Below, in pieces: positions 6,635 through 14,364 of a stretch of 27,131 nt of DNA. The DNA lies in the NCBI RefSeq assembly GCF_936933875.1, contig NZ_CAKZIK010000013.1:1-27131 (forward strand), read 5' to 3'. The translations under genes and the position numbers were made by a program. The notes under the pieces were generated by a model. The model made no database searches and was not told the origin of the DNA. It worked only from the letters and a program-made list of their open reading frames with translations. The stretch comes from an uncultured Chryseobacterium sp. GTDB taxonomy: Bacteria > Bacteroidota > Bacteroidia > Flavobacteriales > Weeksellaceae. Within the stretch, counting starts at the first letter, position 1. The number at the start of each line of letters is the position of its first letter.

Positions 6635-7324
6635 CTATTCAAAAATCTGTTGCACAATTTCCAAAGAATTCGGAATTCTAAAATCGGAGTAATGATAATG
6701 ATAGTATACCAAAATACTGTCCAGCAAATTTTTGCGAACTGAGGATTTCATTGGAATTTCGTAAGGATTTTCATGAGAAATTAAATTCTTCCAAACCAAC
6801 GAAATTTCTTCATCAAACATTGAATGATGCTGAACATTTGCAAAATTTCCAGATTCGGGGTCGAGAAATTTTTCTTTACTTAGAAGTGGCAGCAATCCCT
6901 GAATTTTCAAAATTTTAATCAGAAAAATAAGATGGGAACGGTAATTTTTCTTTTCGAGTTCGTCTAGAAATTTCAGAATTTCATCATAAATTTTTTCCTG
7001 CTTATTCTCGTGTCTTAAAGCCTGATTCAGAAAATCGGCGGCAAAAAATACGATGGAGTTGGCTTTAATGTCAGTGTAGAATTCCGGATTTTCAACCAAA
7101 TCAATTTTAGTAATATTTTCTAGGGCTCCGCTTTTGTGCTTTGGATTTAAAGTAAAACAAAGCTCGTTCATGGGTAGAAGATAGGCCCTGTTTTTATTCT
7201 TTGATGCATAAATCGCTTTCGCAAAAAAACTTTGGAATCCATTTTCGCGGGTAAAGCAGTGCAAAACCGCATCGTTATCACCAAATTTAATGTAGGAGAG
7301 CAGAAATCCGGTTTGTGTTGCCAT
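6635..7324 (-). CDS. recO: DNA repair protein RecO
   Basis: 229 residues. RecO works with RecF and RecR to load RecA on SSB-coated single-stranded DNA, and anneals complementary strands. The N-terminal 80 residues have the RecO OB-fold pattern (GFLLSYIKFGDNDAVLHCFT, then GFQSFFAKAIY and LLPMNELCFTL). The helical C-terminal part contains FFAADFLNQALRHENKQEKI and later the DPESGNF segment, where some RecO proteins carry a zinc-binding Cys set. No such Cys set is present here, which is usual for Bacteroidota RecO. The start ATG (7322-7324) overlaps the last base of the porZ stop, so recO is the last gene of the operon that begins at 11282. The sequence diverges from E. coli RecO; the call rests on fold pattern and on the porZ neighbourhood. 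Confidence 0.85.
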   Translation of the reverse strand: MATQTGFLLSYIKFGDNDAVLHCFTRENGFQSFFAKAIYASKNKNRAYLLPMNELCFTLNPKHKSGALENITKIDLVENPEFYTDIKANSIVFFAADFLNQALRHENKQEKIYDEILKFLDELEKKNYRSHLIFLIKILKIQGLLPLLSKEKFLDPESGNFANVQHHSMFDEEISLVWKNLISHENPYEIPMKSSVRKNLLDSILVYYHYHYSDFRIPNSLEIVQQIFE

Positions 7325-9570
7325 TAATTTACAACTGCAATTTTGGCGGTGGCTTTATCGGTTCCGTCTGCATTGGTCATCAATACAAAATAAATTCCGG
7401 AAGCAACTCTTTTTCCTTTGAAATTAAGATCCCATTCGTAGTAACCGCCTCTTGCAACGGCTTGATGAACAAGATTTCCGGCTGCATCGGTAATTCTGAT
7501 ATTGGTTTTTTCTGCCAAACCTTTAATCTTAACATTGCCTTTATAATTGGCATAAACTACAGGATTTGGATAAACTAACACATCTCCAAAATTTTCGGTG
7601 ACATTTACAGCATCTCCCTGGTAAACAACAATTCCGTCTAGCGTTACAAAATAAACTTTTCCGGTTTTATTGTCCACTTTAATATCCGTTGCGCTGTTGG
7701 TTGGAAGCGGAGAATTTTCTTTGGTAAAATGCAGGAAAGTTTTTTCACCATTTGGATTCAGATAAAAAACACCACCACCGTCGATGGAGACCCATTTTTG
7801 GTTTCCAGAATCCACTTCAATCTGCAAAACCTGTGCATCACGGAAGAGTTCTTCGCCTAAGCCGTTCTGCTCAATAATAATAGGTTCCAGTTTTGGTGAA
7901 TTTGCAATTTCGCTGCTTGCATTTGGTAAAACTCGAAGTCCGTTATCTGTACCAATCCAAGCATCACCGGTATTGTCAATAGTCACACTTAAAGTTCCAT
8001 TTCCTCCGGAAGGAAGGCCGTTGCTTTCGGATAAAACATAATCGGTATCATCGGAAAAACTTGTTGTCCCTTTTGTATCTACAACAGCAAAAGTATTGCT
8101 TCTAGGTGCAGGAATCCATAATTTTCCTTCATAAAAAATGGGTTTTTGTGCAGCGCCTGCATTAATTCCCTTTGAAATAAAGCTGTCAGAACTTTTGTCA
8201 TAATAATAAACTCCCATCGTCGATGCAGGATAATAGAATGCTACAGATGCAAAAAGATTATTTTTATCGTCGTAGGTAAAACCCACAGGTCTGTTGTAAG
8301 AATCGTTTGGAGTAGGATAAAACTTAACGAAATTAAAATCCTTTGATGTTTCGTTGTAATTCATTTTAAAGAATCCTTTTCCGGTAGTATAGACATAATT
8401 GGCCAAGAAAACCTCCTTATCATTTGAAGGGTTTGCAACGGCATCCAATACGTTAAAAGCAATAGGATTGTTAATGAAGTAGCTTGGATATATCCACTCT
8501 TTTCCATTAAAAAAGTAAAAACCTAAATTTCGAGGGTCTATTTGGGGATGATTATATCTGTTTTCACGTACTCCCGTTGATACCCATATTTTATCCTTCA
8601 ACAAATTAATCTTGTAGGATCTATTGGCATAAGGACCATCCGGTTTGAAAGATTGTGAGTTTTCATTCAGAATTCCTGCGAGATAAGAACCAGCGTAAAT
8701 TTGACTGTTATTGAACCAAGCTGTATTTAAGACTTCTGGGGAAGTGTAATTTTTTACAGGAGTTCCTGTTAGTGTAAGTGCAGAGACTGAATTTTGATCA
8801 GCAATTATAATATTCTGAGGAGTTACAGCGATATCTTTCACATTACTGAAACTTTGGGAAAGAGGTGTGAATGTAGTTCCATCACCATAAAAAGCTTGTG
8901 TAGCACTCGAGTAGGCGATAACACCGTTTTCAATATCAATATTATTGAAAGTTCCCGCAGCAACAGTTGTCCATTCTGCATAAATAGGAATCGTTACATT
9001 AATATCATGAGTTTTAATTCCCGTTGAAGTAATGGCGTAAACTTTATTGTCTTTAATGACAGACTCTTTTGCAGCCTCAAAAACACCTGCATTCATAAAA
9101 AATGACGAATCGCCGAATTCTTTCTTGTTCAGATTGAAGATTGAAATTCCGTAACCTACAGAAATCACAGCCTGATTTCCTGTGATGGAAATATGATTGA
9201 TTTTTTTTGAACCGGTATAACCAGTCGCCAAAGGAATATCTACGACATAAGTAATTCCATCCGGTGTAATAACGTCCATCGTTCCGTTGATGTAGCCCAC
9301 CAAACCAATTTTCGTTTCAGCATTATAATCGAAAGCAGAAATTTTTACTTCATGAAGTCCGTTCGCTTTGGAAAGTTTGGTGATTTCTCCGGACGACGGC
9401 GTGTAGTAGAATATTCCGTTTTCTGTGGCTGCAATGAGTTTCCCTGCGTCTTCGCGAATGCAAAGTACGTTGTTGTAGGAAAAAAGGTCTGTCCATTTGC
9501 TTGAGGAAATTATCTGAGCATTTAAACCTAAACCAAAAATCAGCGCCAGAAAAGGAACGAGTTTCTTCAT
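7324..9570 (-). CDS. porZ: Type IX secretion system component PorZ (beta-propeller protein)
   Basis: 748 residues. A signal peptide (MKKLVPFLALIFGLGLNAQ) is followed directly by SSSKWTDLFSYNNVLCIRED, the typical start of PorZ. Residues about 25-640 are strand-rich, with repeated propeller-blade motifs such as AATENGIFYY, WIGTDNGLRVLPN and KWVSIDGGGVFYLN, matching two beta-propellers. Residues about 660-748 form a C-terminal sorting-type domain (VLVYPNPV, TDAAGNLVHQ, LNFKGKRVASGIYFVLM). In Porphyromonas gingivalis, PorZ is a surface protein of the T9SS attachment complex that delivers A-LPS to the sortase PorU, and its C-terminal domain is kept. Its start lies one base after the stop of the metallophosphatase gene, and its stop overlaps the recO start. 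Length and layout fit; no defect seen. Confidence 0.9.
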   Translation of the reverse strand: MKKLVPFLALIFGLGLNAQIISSSKWTDLFSYNNVLCIREDAGKLIAATENGIFYYTPSSGEITKLSKANGLHEVKISAFDYNAETKIGLVGYINGTMDVITPDGITYVVDIPLATGYTGSKKINHISITGNQAVISVGYGISIFNLNKKEFGDSSFFMNAGVFEAAKESVIKDNKVYAITSTGIKTHDINVTIPIYAEWTTVAAGTFNNIDIENGVIAYSSATQAFYGDGTTFTPLSQSFSNVKDIAVTPQNIIIADQNSVSALTLTGTPVKNYTSPEVLNTAWFNNSQIYAGSYLAGILNENSQSFKPDGPYANRSYKINLLKDKIWVSTGVRENRYNHPQIDPRNLGFYFFNGKEWIYPSYFINNPIAFNVLDAVANPSNDKEVFLANYVYTTGKGFFKMNYNETSKDFNFVKFYPTPNDSYNRPVGFTYDDKNNLFASVAFYYPASTMGVYYYDKSSDSFISKGINAGAAQKPIFYEGKLWIPAPRSNTFAVVDTKGTTSFSDDTDYVLSESNGLPSGGNGTLSVTIDNTGDAWIGTDNGLRVLPNASSEIANSPKLEPIIIEQNGLGEELFRDAQVLQIEVDSGNQKWVSIDGGGVFYLNPNGEKTFLHFTKENSPLPTNSATDIKVDNKTGKVYFVTLDGIVVYQGDAVNVTENFGDVLVYPNPVVYANYKGNVKIKGLAEKTNIRITDAAGNLVHQAVARGGYYEWDLNFKGKRVASGIYFVLMTNADGTDKATAKIAVVN

Positions 9571-9571
9571 A

Positions 9572-10522
9572 TTAAGCCATTATCTTTTCATCAATAACTA
9601 AATTATTCCATGAAATATTTTTCACGGCTTTATTTTTATCGAAATAAAAGTCGAGTCTTCCCAACAAAAGTCCTGCCCAACCAACTTGGTTCACCAAAAC
9701 ATTTTTACCAGCTCTGTTCGTGTACGTTTGAGGTTCCGGAAGGAATGTATGCGTGTGTCCACCCAAAATCAAATCGATTCCGTCAGTTTTTTTTGCTAAA
9801 ATTTTATCGGAAATTTTCTTTGGATCGTCTTTGTAATCGTAACCAATGTGAGAAAGGCAAATCACCAAATCGCATTTCTTTTCTTTTCTTAAAAAGTCGG
9901 CATATTGTTGAGCGATTTCAACCGGATCATTGTAAACAGTTTCTCCGTACTGCTTTTTGCCAACTAAGCCATCCAGCTGAATTCCAACACCGAAAAGGCC
10001 TACTTTAATTCCGTCTTTATCAAAAATTTTATAAGACTCGGTTTTTCCGTCGAGAATAGTGTTTTTGAAATCATAATTGGAGCAAATGAAAGGGAATTTT
10101 GCGTTCGGTAAAACCTTTAGGAATCCTTCCAAACCATTGTCGAAATCATGATTTCCCATGGTAGAAGCATCATAGTTCATCATGCTCATTAATTTGAATT
10201 CCAATTCACCACCAAACATGTTGAAGTAAGGCGTTCCCTGAAAAATATCTCCGGAATCCAACAAGAGAAGGTTTTTTTCTGCCTTTCTGATTTCTGAAAT
10301 TAAATGTGCTCTTCTCGCAAAACCGCCCTGATTTGGATTTCTAGAATAACTTGAATCAAAAGGTTCAATTCGGGAATGTTGATCGTTGGTATGAAGAATG
10401 GTGAGTTTTTTATCGGAATTTTCGCCCAAAAATTTGGTCGTTTCTGCAAACACTAAGTTTGGAGCCATCGTTAATCCTAATGCTCCTCCTGTAATCGTTT
10501 TAAGGAAATTCTTTCTATTCAT
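9572..10522 (-). CDS. 5'-nucleotidase-type metallophosphatase (catalytic domain protein)
   Basis: 316 residues with the metallophosphoesterase domain of UshA-type 5'-nucleotidases, which split phosphate from nucleotides outside the cytoplasm. Metal ligands are all visible: ILHTNDQHS (Asp47, His49), LLDSGDIFQG (Asp92), MGNHDFDNG (Asn124, His125), CLSHIGYD (His225) and LGGHTHTF (His256, His258). The N-terminus MNRKNFLKTITGGALGL resembles a Tat signal with Arg-Lys in place of Arg-Arg, so export by Tat is possible but not certain. UshA proteins usually carry a C-terminal substrate-recognition domain; here the protein stops before it, and that domain is encoded by the upstream gene, which overlaps by 8 bases. 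porZ follows after one base. Confidence 0.9.
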   Translation of the reverse strand: MNRKNFLKTITGGALGLTMAPNLVFAETTKFLGENSDKKLTILHTNDQHSRIEPFDSSYSRNPNQGGFARRAHLISEIRKAEKNLLLLDSGDIFQGTPYFNMFGGELEFKLMSMMNYDASTMGNHDFDNGLEGFLKVLPNAKFPFICSNYDFKNTILDGKTESYKIFDKDGIKVGLFGVGIQLDGLVGKKQYGETVYNDPVEIAQQYADFLRKEKKCDLVICLSHIGYDYKDDPKKISDKILAKKTDGIDLILGGHTHTFLPEPQTYTNRAGKNVLVNQVGWAGLLLGRLDFYFDKNKAVKNISWNNLVIDEKIMA

Positions 10523-11282
10523 TATTTCTGTTGGGTTTGCCTTTAAAAATTAATCTTACGTCGTTTGGAGCCGTAACTTCTGGCGTCTGGCGGAATTTTT
10601 CAACATATAAATCACGAAGTTTTACACCCGTGGTAATAATTTCACCTTTGTTGAAAAACTTCATGTTGTCGCCACCTAAAGCCAAATAATCACTCGTTGC
10701 AATGTAGTACGTTTTGGAAGGGTCAACATTAGTGTTATTGATGAGCGCTCTTGAAATTTTACCCTGCTCAGTTTCAACCAATAGGTGAGAAACCGGATTG
10801 TTTTTCTGAGTTTCAAGATAATAATCGAACAAAGAATTGACGTCAGAACCTTTCATTTTTACAATTACCAATTCATTTTCGAAAGGCATTACTTCAAATA
10901 TATGCTTCAGAAGAATATCGCCTTTTCCAATGGTAGAACGGATTCCTCCGATGTTGATAACGGCTGCGTCAATTTGCGGAATATTATTTTTCTTCGCCCA
11001 ATCTACAGCGCCGTCGTAAGTGTAATCTGCCAACAAATTTCCGAGGTTGCTGTTGTCGCCCTGTTTGTTCAAATCCACATTAGTGTGCGAAATTTTAGCG
11101 TTCATCTGGGATTCCAGCGATTTTTTATAAGGTGCAATCACGCCGTTCATGGCAGCATCTTCCGGAAGATTTGCGGCGATGCTGATGTTTTTCTGCGTCT
11201 GTACATTCGTTACAGCGAGCGGTGTTTTACAGGCAACCAAAGCTAAGGTTGCGAAGCCTGCAATCCAAAATTTATTTTTCAT
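10515..11282 (-). CDS. Lipoprotein with 5'-nucleotidase C-terminal domain
   Basis: 255 residues. The signal peptide ends in a lipobox (LVAC, Cys18), so the protein should be lipid-anchored. The body is the 5'-nucleotidase C-terminal domain that in UshA-like enzymes holds the nucleoside: NLLADYTYDGAVDWAK, then NIGGIRSTIGKGDI and EVMPFENELVIVKMKG, then YIATSDYLALGGDNM, the region with the base-stacking aromatic residue. No metallophosphatase domain is present; the next gene supplies it. The two proteins presumably work as a pair, with substrate binding and catalysis on separate chains. This is the first gene of a four-gene operon ending with recO, with a TAnnTTTG element 23 bp upstream of its ATG. 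Confidence 0.9.
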   Translation of the reverse strand: MKNKFWIAGFATLALVACKTPLAVTNVQTQKNISIAANLPEDAAMNGVIAPYKKSLESQMNAKISHTNVDLNKQGDNSNLGNLLADYTYDGAVDWAKKNNIPQIDAAVINIGGIRSTIGKGDILLKHIFEVMPFENELVIVKMKGSDVNSLFDYYLETQKNNPVSHLLVETEQGKISRALINNTNVDPSKTYYIATSDYLALGGDNMKFFNKGEIITTGVKLRDLYVEKFRQTPEVTAPNDVRLIFKGKPNRNNE

Positions 11283-11304
11283 TTTCTAATAATGATAATC
11301 TTTG

Positions 11305-11312
11305 CAAATATA
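11305..11312 (-). promoter_or_regulatory. Probable -7 element for the nucleotidase-porZ-recO operon
   Basis: The minus strand reads TATATTTG (exact TAnnTTTG), 23 bp before the ATG at 11282. A TTG lies 12 bp upstream, too close for an ideal -33 element. It is divergent from the dapA element at 11369-11376. Confidence 0.45.
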
Positions 11313-11368
11313 ATTATAAGGGTGCAAAATCATCTTTTTTCAAACGTAAAATCTTGTTTAAAATTTCC

Positions 11369-11376
11369 TAAATTTG
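11369..11376 (+). promoter_or_regulatory. Probable -7 element for dapA
   Basis: TAAATTTG (exact TAnnTTTG), 23 bp before the dapA ATG at 11400. The nearest upstream TTG (11354-11356) is only 12 bp away, so the -33 part is weak. I see no lysine riboswitch in the short leader. Confidence 0.45.
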
Positions 11377-11399
11377 AAAATTAAAATTTTTATACAATA

Positions 11400-12272
11400 A
11401 TGAGCAATTTAAAAGGAGTGGGAGTTGCGCTGGTAACACCTTTCAACGAGGATTTGTCGGTAGATTTCGATTCGCTGACGAAACTTGTGGAGTACAACAT
11501 TGAAAACGGAACCAATTATTTGGTGGTTTTGGGAACAACAGCTGAGGCTGCAACACTTTCTTCCGATGAAAAGAAACAGGTAACAGAACATATCGTGAAG
11601 GTAAACAGCGGTAGAGTTCCTTTGGTTTTAGGAATCGGTGGAAACAATACTGCCGAAGTAAAGAAACAGATGGAGGAAACAGACCTTTCTGATTTCGAAG
11701 CAGTACTTTCTGTGTCTCCTTATTACAATAAACCTAATCAGGAAGGGCTTTATCAGCATTATAAAGCATTGGCTTCCACAGGAAAAAATATTATTATTTA
11801 TAATGTTCCGTCAAGAACCGGCCAAAATATTGAAGCTGCAACCACTTTAAAATTGGCGAACGAGTTTCCTAATTTAATTTTCATTAAAGAAGCAGCTCCA
11901 AATATTTTGCAGTATTTCGATATTTTGAGAAACAAGCCTGCGAATTTCAATTTGGTTTCAGGTGATGACGAATTTACCTTGCCTGTAACTTTGGCAGGCG
12001 GAAACGGCGTGATTTCCGTAATTGCACAGGGTTATCCAAAAGAATTTTCAACTATGGTTCAGTTGGCTTTCGACAGAAAGGTGGACGAAGCTTACGAAAT
12101 TCACAACAAACTGGTTGAAATCACAAGACTGATTTTTGCGGAAGGAAATCCGTGCGGAATTAAAACGGTTTTAGCTGAAAAAGGCATCATCAAAAATTAT
12201 TTAAGATTACCTTTGGTTCCTGCTTCAGAAGGACTTCAGGCTAAAATTAAAACTGAAATGGCGAAGATTTAA
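11400..12272 (+). CDS. dapA: 4-hydroxy-tetrahydrodipicolinate synthase
   Basis: 290 residues. DapA condenses pyruvate with aspartate semialdehyde, the first step towards diaminopimelate (for peptidoglycan) and lysine. It is a TIM barrel, and the key residues are in place: Thr46-Thr47 in VVLGTTAEAATL, Tyr109 in SPYYNKPNQEG, Tyr134 in YNVPSRTG with Arg139, and the Schiff-base Lys163 in FIKEAAPN. The usual GTTGES and KEATG motifs read GTTAEA and KEAAP here, the small variation seen in Bacteroidota. Length is normal. A strong terminator follows 21 bp after the stop, so it is transcribed alone. Confidence 0.96.
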   Translation: MSNLKGVGVALVTPFNEDLSVDFDSLTKLVEYNIENGTNYLVVLGTTAEAATLSSDEKKQVTEHIVKVNSGRVPLVLGIGGNNTAEVKKQMEETDLSDFEAVLSVSPYYNKPNQEGLYQHYKALASTGKNIIIYNVPSRTGQNIEAATTLKLANEFPNLIFIKEAAPNILQYFDILRNKPANFNLVSGDDEFTLPVTLAGGNGVISVIAQGYPKEFSTMVQLAFDRKVDEAYEIHNKLVEITRLIFAEGNPCGIKTVLAEKGIIKNYLRLPLVPASEGLQAKIKTEMAKI

Positions 12273-12293
12273 TTTTAAAATTTATTAAATTTT

Positions 12294-12320
12294 AACTCCG
12301 AAATTTTTTCGGAGTTTTTT
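12294..12320 (+). terminator. Rho-independent terminator after dapA
   Basis: Stem ACTCCGAAA / TTTCGGAGT around a short T-rich loop, followed by six T. It lies 21 bp after the dapA stop and just before the ATG of the next gene. Confidence 0.9.
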
Positions 12321-12331
12321 ATTCTTACATC

Positions 12332-12829
12332 ATGATGAATTTTAGATACGCTACAGCTGAAGATATCGCACTTATTCAGGATTTGGCAAGAAAATCTTGG
12401 GAAGATGCTTATGCAGAAATTCTTTCGCAGGAACAGATAGATTATATGTTGGGAACGATGTATTCTGGGGAAGAATTAACGAAACATTTTACCGGAAATC
12501 CCCATTATCATTATTATATTATTGAAGAAGACAATCTTCCGTACGGATTTGTGGGTTTTGAACATCATTATGAACCGGAAACCACCAAGCTTCACCGGAT
12601 TTATCTTGTCCCGGAAGCCAAAGGGAAAGGATTGGGAAAAGCCGGAATTTCTTTGGTGAAAACGCAAACGGAAGCAGCCGGAGATAAAAGAATCATCCTG
12701 AATGTGAATAAAGCGAATAATGCTAAAAATGTATATGAATCACAAGGTTTTACAGTACGTAAGGAACTTGTTCTCGACATCGGTGGGGGTTATGTGATGG
12801 ACGATTATATCATGGAATATTTACTATGA
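12332..12829 (+). CDS. GNAT family N-acetyltransferase
   Basis: 165 residues; the start may be the first or the second of two adjacent ATG codons (12332 or 12335). The N-terminus FRYATAEDIALIQDLARKSW is typical of GNAT proteins of the PaiA/RimI-like kind. Motif A is RIYLVPEAKGKGLGKAGISL (about 94-113), and the conserved Asn/Tyr pair appears in NVNKANNAKNVYESQGFTV. The final strand is VMDDYIMEYLL. PaiA-like enzymes acetylate polyamines, but the substrate cannot be read from the sequence. It begins directly after the dapA terminator, so it needs its own promoter, which must overlap the terminator; no clear one is visible. It shares no close similarity with the GNAT at 6077 beyond the fold motifs. 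Confidence 0.85.
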   Translation: MMNFRYATAEDIALIQDLARKSWEDAYAEILSQEQIDYMLGTMYSGEELTKHFTGNPHYHYYIIEEDNLPYGFVGFEHHYEPETTKLHRIYLVPEAKGKGLGKAGISLVKTQTEAAGDKRIILNVNKANNAKNVYESQGFTVRKELVLDIGGGYVMDDYIMEYLL

Positions 12830-12919
12830 GAAAATATAATCTTCGAAAAAAATTTTATAACGCAAAGGCTGTTTTTTTGCTGCAAATTTGTAACTGTAAA
12901 ACAACTAACCCAAAATTAT

Positions 12920-13180
12920 ATGAGCCGACTCGATTTTCTTGAAGATTATTTCGTAAAAATTCACAAAAACTTTGGAATCTCCAATCTTGCATATAGCAAT
13001 AACAGGTTGGATATAGATGATAAGTATATTAGAAACATGGTTTTCGCTTCCGATGATTTCAATAACGAATTTGATAACCTTTTAGATCATTGCAGAATGA
13101 TTTATAACGAGCTACAGACAGGTTTTTCCTTACAAATTAAGAGAGATATTAATGACAATTACTTCATTTTAGTTGCATAA
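12920..13180 (+). CDS. Small hypothetical protein, 86 residues
   Basis: I do not recognise it. The protein is acidic, rich in Asn, Asp and Phe/Tyr, with no signal peptide or membrane segment. The first 20 residues (MSRLDFLEDYFVKIHKNFGI) and the segment NEFDNLLDHCRMIYNELQTG look helical; the end (FSLQIKRDINDNYFILVA) looks like two strands. It is a stand-alone gene: 90 bp after the GNAT stop, and followed within 30 bp by a perfect AT-rich hairpin with a T-run. A TTTG-containing sequence (CAAATTTG) about 30 bp upstream is one base off the -7 consensus. Codon use resembles the neighbours, which supports a real gene. Confidence 0.65.
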   Translation: MSRLDFLEDYFVKIHKNFGISNLAYSNNRLDIDDKYIRNMVFASDDFNNEFDNLLDHCRMIYNELQTGFSLQIKRDINDNYFILVA

Positions 13181-13205
13181 TATTCAATTCTTTCAGTATA
13201 ATTTG

Positions 13206-13239
13206 AAAGTTTTTGTAATAAAAATTACAAAAACTTTTT
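13206..13239 (+). terminator. AT-rich terminator hairpin after the 86-residue gene
   Basis: A perfect 14-bp inverted repeat, AAAGTTTTTGTAAT and ATTACAAAAACTTT, encloses an AAAA loop and is followed by TT. It is AT-rich, so less stable than a usual terminator, but it is exactly symmetrical and well placed 25 bp after the stop. It could serve both directions. Confidence 0.65.
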
Positions 13240-13336
13240 ATTGTTATAAAATATATAACCGGGAATGGAAAAATCGAAATTAATTGTAATAAAATAAAAG
13301 CGTATATTTACTTTTTAATTTAAGTGTATCGTAAGC

Positions 13337-13894
13337 ATGAAAATGTTTGTAAAGTTCGACTTTAACACCCTGTGTAAGAAAGTGTTAGAGCAGCAATTGG
13401 ATTCTTTGGGTTTGAAATACAAAACCGTAAGCTTTGGAGAGGTAGAGTTTTTAGATAAAATAACACCAGAAACGGTGAAAAATCTTACTGAAAAACTGGA
13501 TGATTATGGGATAGAAATCATCGAAAACCAGAAAACAGCTTTAGTTCAAAAAATTAAAGATGCCATAACAGAAATGGTTTTTGGCGAAAAAGATGTCAAC
13601 GTAAAAGCATCGGTATATCTTGCCGAAAAGCTTAACCATAGTTACGGATATCTTTCCAATCTTTTCTCGGAAGTTACTTATACTTCTATCGAAAACTTCA
13701 TCATCCTGCAAAAAATCGAATATGCAAAGCAGTTAATTGTTAACAACAAGCTTACCCTTACGGAAATTGCATACCGTTTAAGCTATTCCAGCGTTGCACA
13801 CTTAAGCACACAGTTTAAAAATACTACAGGAATCACTCCTTCTCAGTTCCAAAAAATTATTGGAAAGAGAAGAGAACTGGCTATCAAAAAATAA
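13337..13894 (+). CDS. AraC-type helix-turn-helix protein with a short N-terminal domain
   Basis: 185 residues. The C-terminal half (about 88-180) is an AraC/XylS DNA-binding domain with two helix-turn-helix units: ASVYLAEKLNHSYGYLSNLF and TLTEIAYRLSYSSVAHLSTQ, then the signature FKNTTGITPSQFQK. The N-terminal 65 residues (MKMFVKFDFNTLCKKVLEQQ ... DDYGIEIIENQ) are not the cupin domain of classical AraC and not a receiver domain. The predicted order strand-helix-strand-strand-helix-strand suggests a small ferredoxin-like fold. Its stop lies 20 bp before the response regulator gene, so it probably belongs to the same operon and is the likely DNA-binding output of that signalling system. The start is the ATG at 13337; a second ATG two codons later is possible. 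Confidence 0.85.
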   Translation: MKMFVKFDFNTLCKKVLEQQLDSLGLKYKTVSFGEVEFLDKITPETVKNLTEKLDDYGIEIIENQKTALVQKIKDAITEMVFGEKDVNVKASVYLAEKLNHSYGYLSNLFSEVTYTSIENFIILQKIEYAKQLIVNNKLTLTEIAYRLSYSSVAHLSTQFKNTTGITPSQFQKIIGKRRELAIKK

Positions 13895-13914
13895 TCTAAA
13901 TAAAAAAAGAGGAA

Positions 13915-14361
13915 ATGAATAAAGAATATATGCACATCATTCTTGCGGATGACGATGAAGATGACAGACTTTTTTTTACCGATGCTTTTTCGGAACTGAA
14001 AATGAGCACCAAAGTGCAAACCTATAAAGATGGAGTAGAACTCATGAATTATCTGAATTCTGATGATGCTTTGCTACCTGAAATTCTTTTTCTGGATTTA
14101 AACATGCCGAAGAAAAACGGGATGGAATGTTTGGAAGAAATTAAAGCCAATTCTAAATTCGAAAATATTGCTGTGGCAATTTACTCGACGTCTTCAACAG
14201 AAGAACATATTGAAGAAACCTTTGTAAAGGGAGCCAATATTTACATCAAAAAGCCAAGTGATTTCAGTACACTTAAAAAAGTTCTTTCAGATGTGGTAAC
14301 CATAAATTGGCAATATCACACTTCCGGGCTTAATAAAGACAATTTTTTACTTAGAATGTAA
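13915..14361 (+). CDS. Single-domain response regulator (Rcp1-like)
   Basis: 148 residues, one receiver domain only. The acidic pocket is Asp12-Asp13-Asp14 in ILADDDEDDRLF, the phosphate acceptor is Asp61 in LFLDLNMPKKNG, the switch Ser/Thr is about Ser91 in AIYSTSS, and the conserved Lys is Lys113 in YIKKPSDF. This pattern with acidic start DDDEDDRLFF is typical of the Rcp1-type receivers that partner with phytochrome-like histidine kinases. No output domain follows. The kinase gene begins 3 bases after its stop, so the two are surely co-translated and are a cognate pair. A GAGG sequence just before the ATG is a rare Shine-Dalgarno-like site in this AT-rich DNA. Confidence 0.92.
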   Translation: MNKEYMHIILADDDEDDRLFFTDAFSELKMSTKVQTYKDGVELMNYLNSDDALLPEILFLDLNMPKKNGMECLEEIKANSKFENIAVAIYSTSSTEEHIEETFVKGANIYIKKPSDFSTLKKVLSDVVTINWQYHTSGLNKDNFLLRM

Positions 14362-14364
14362 AGT

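Noticed and set aside
11283..11399. Lysine riboswitch ahead of dapA
   Set aside because: The leader is only about 20 bases after the probable -7 element, far too short for a lysine riboswitch.
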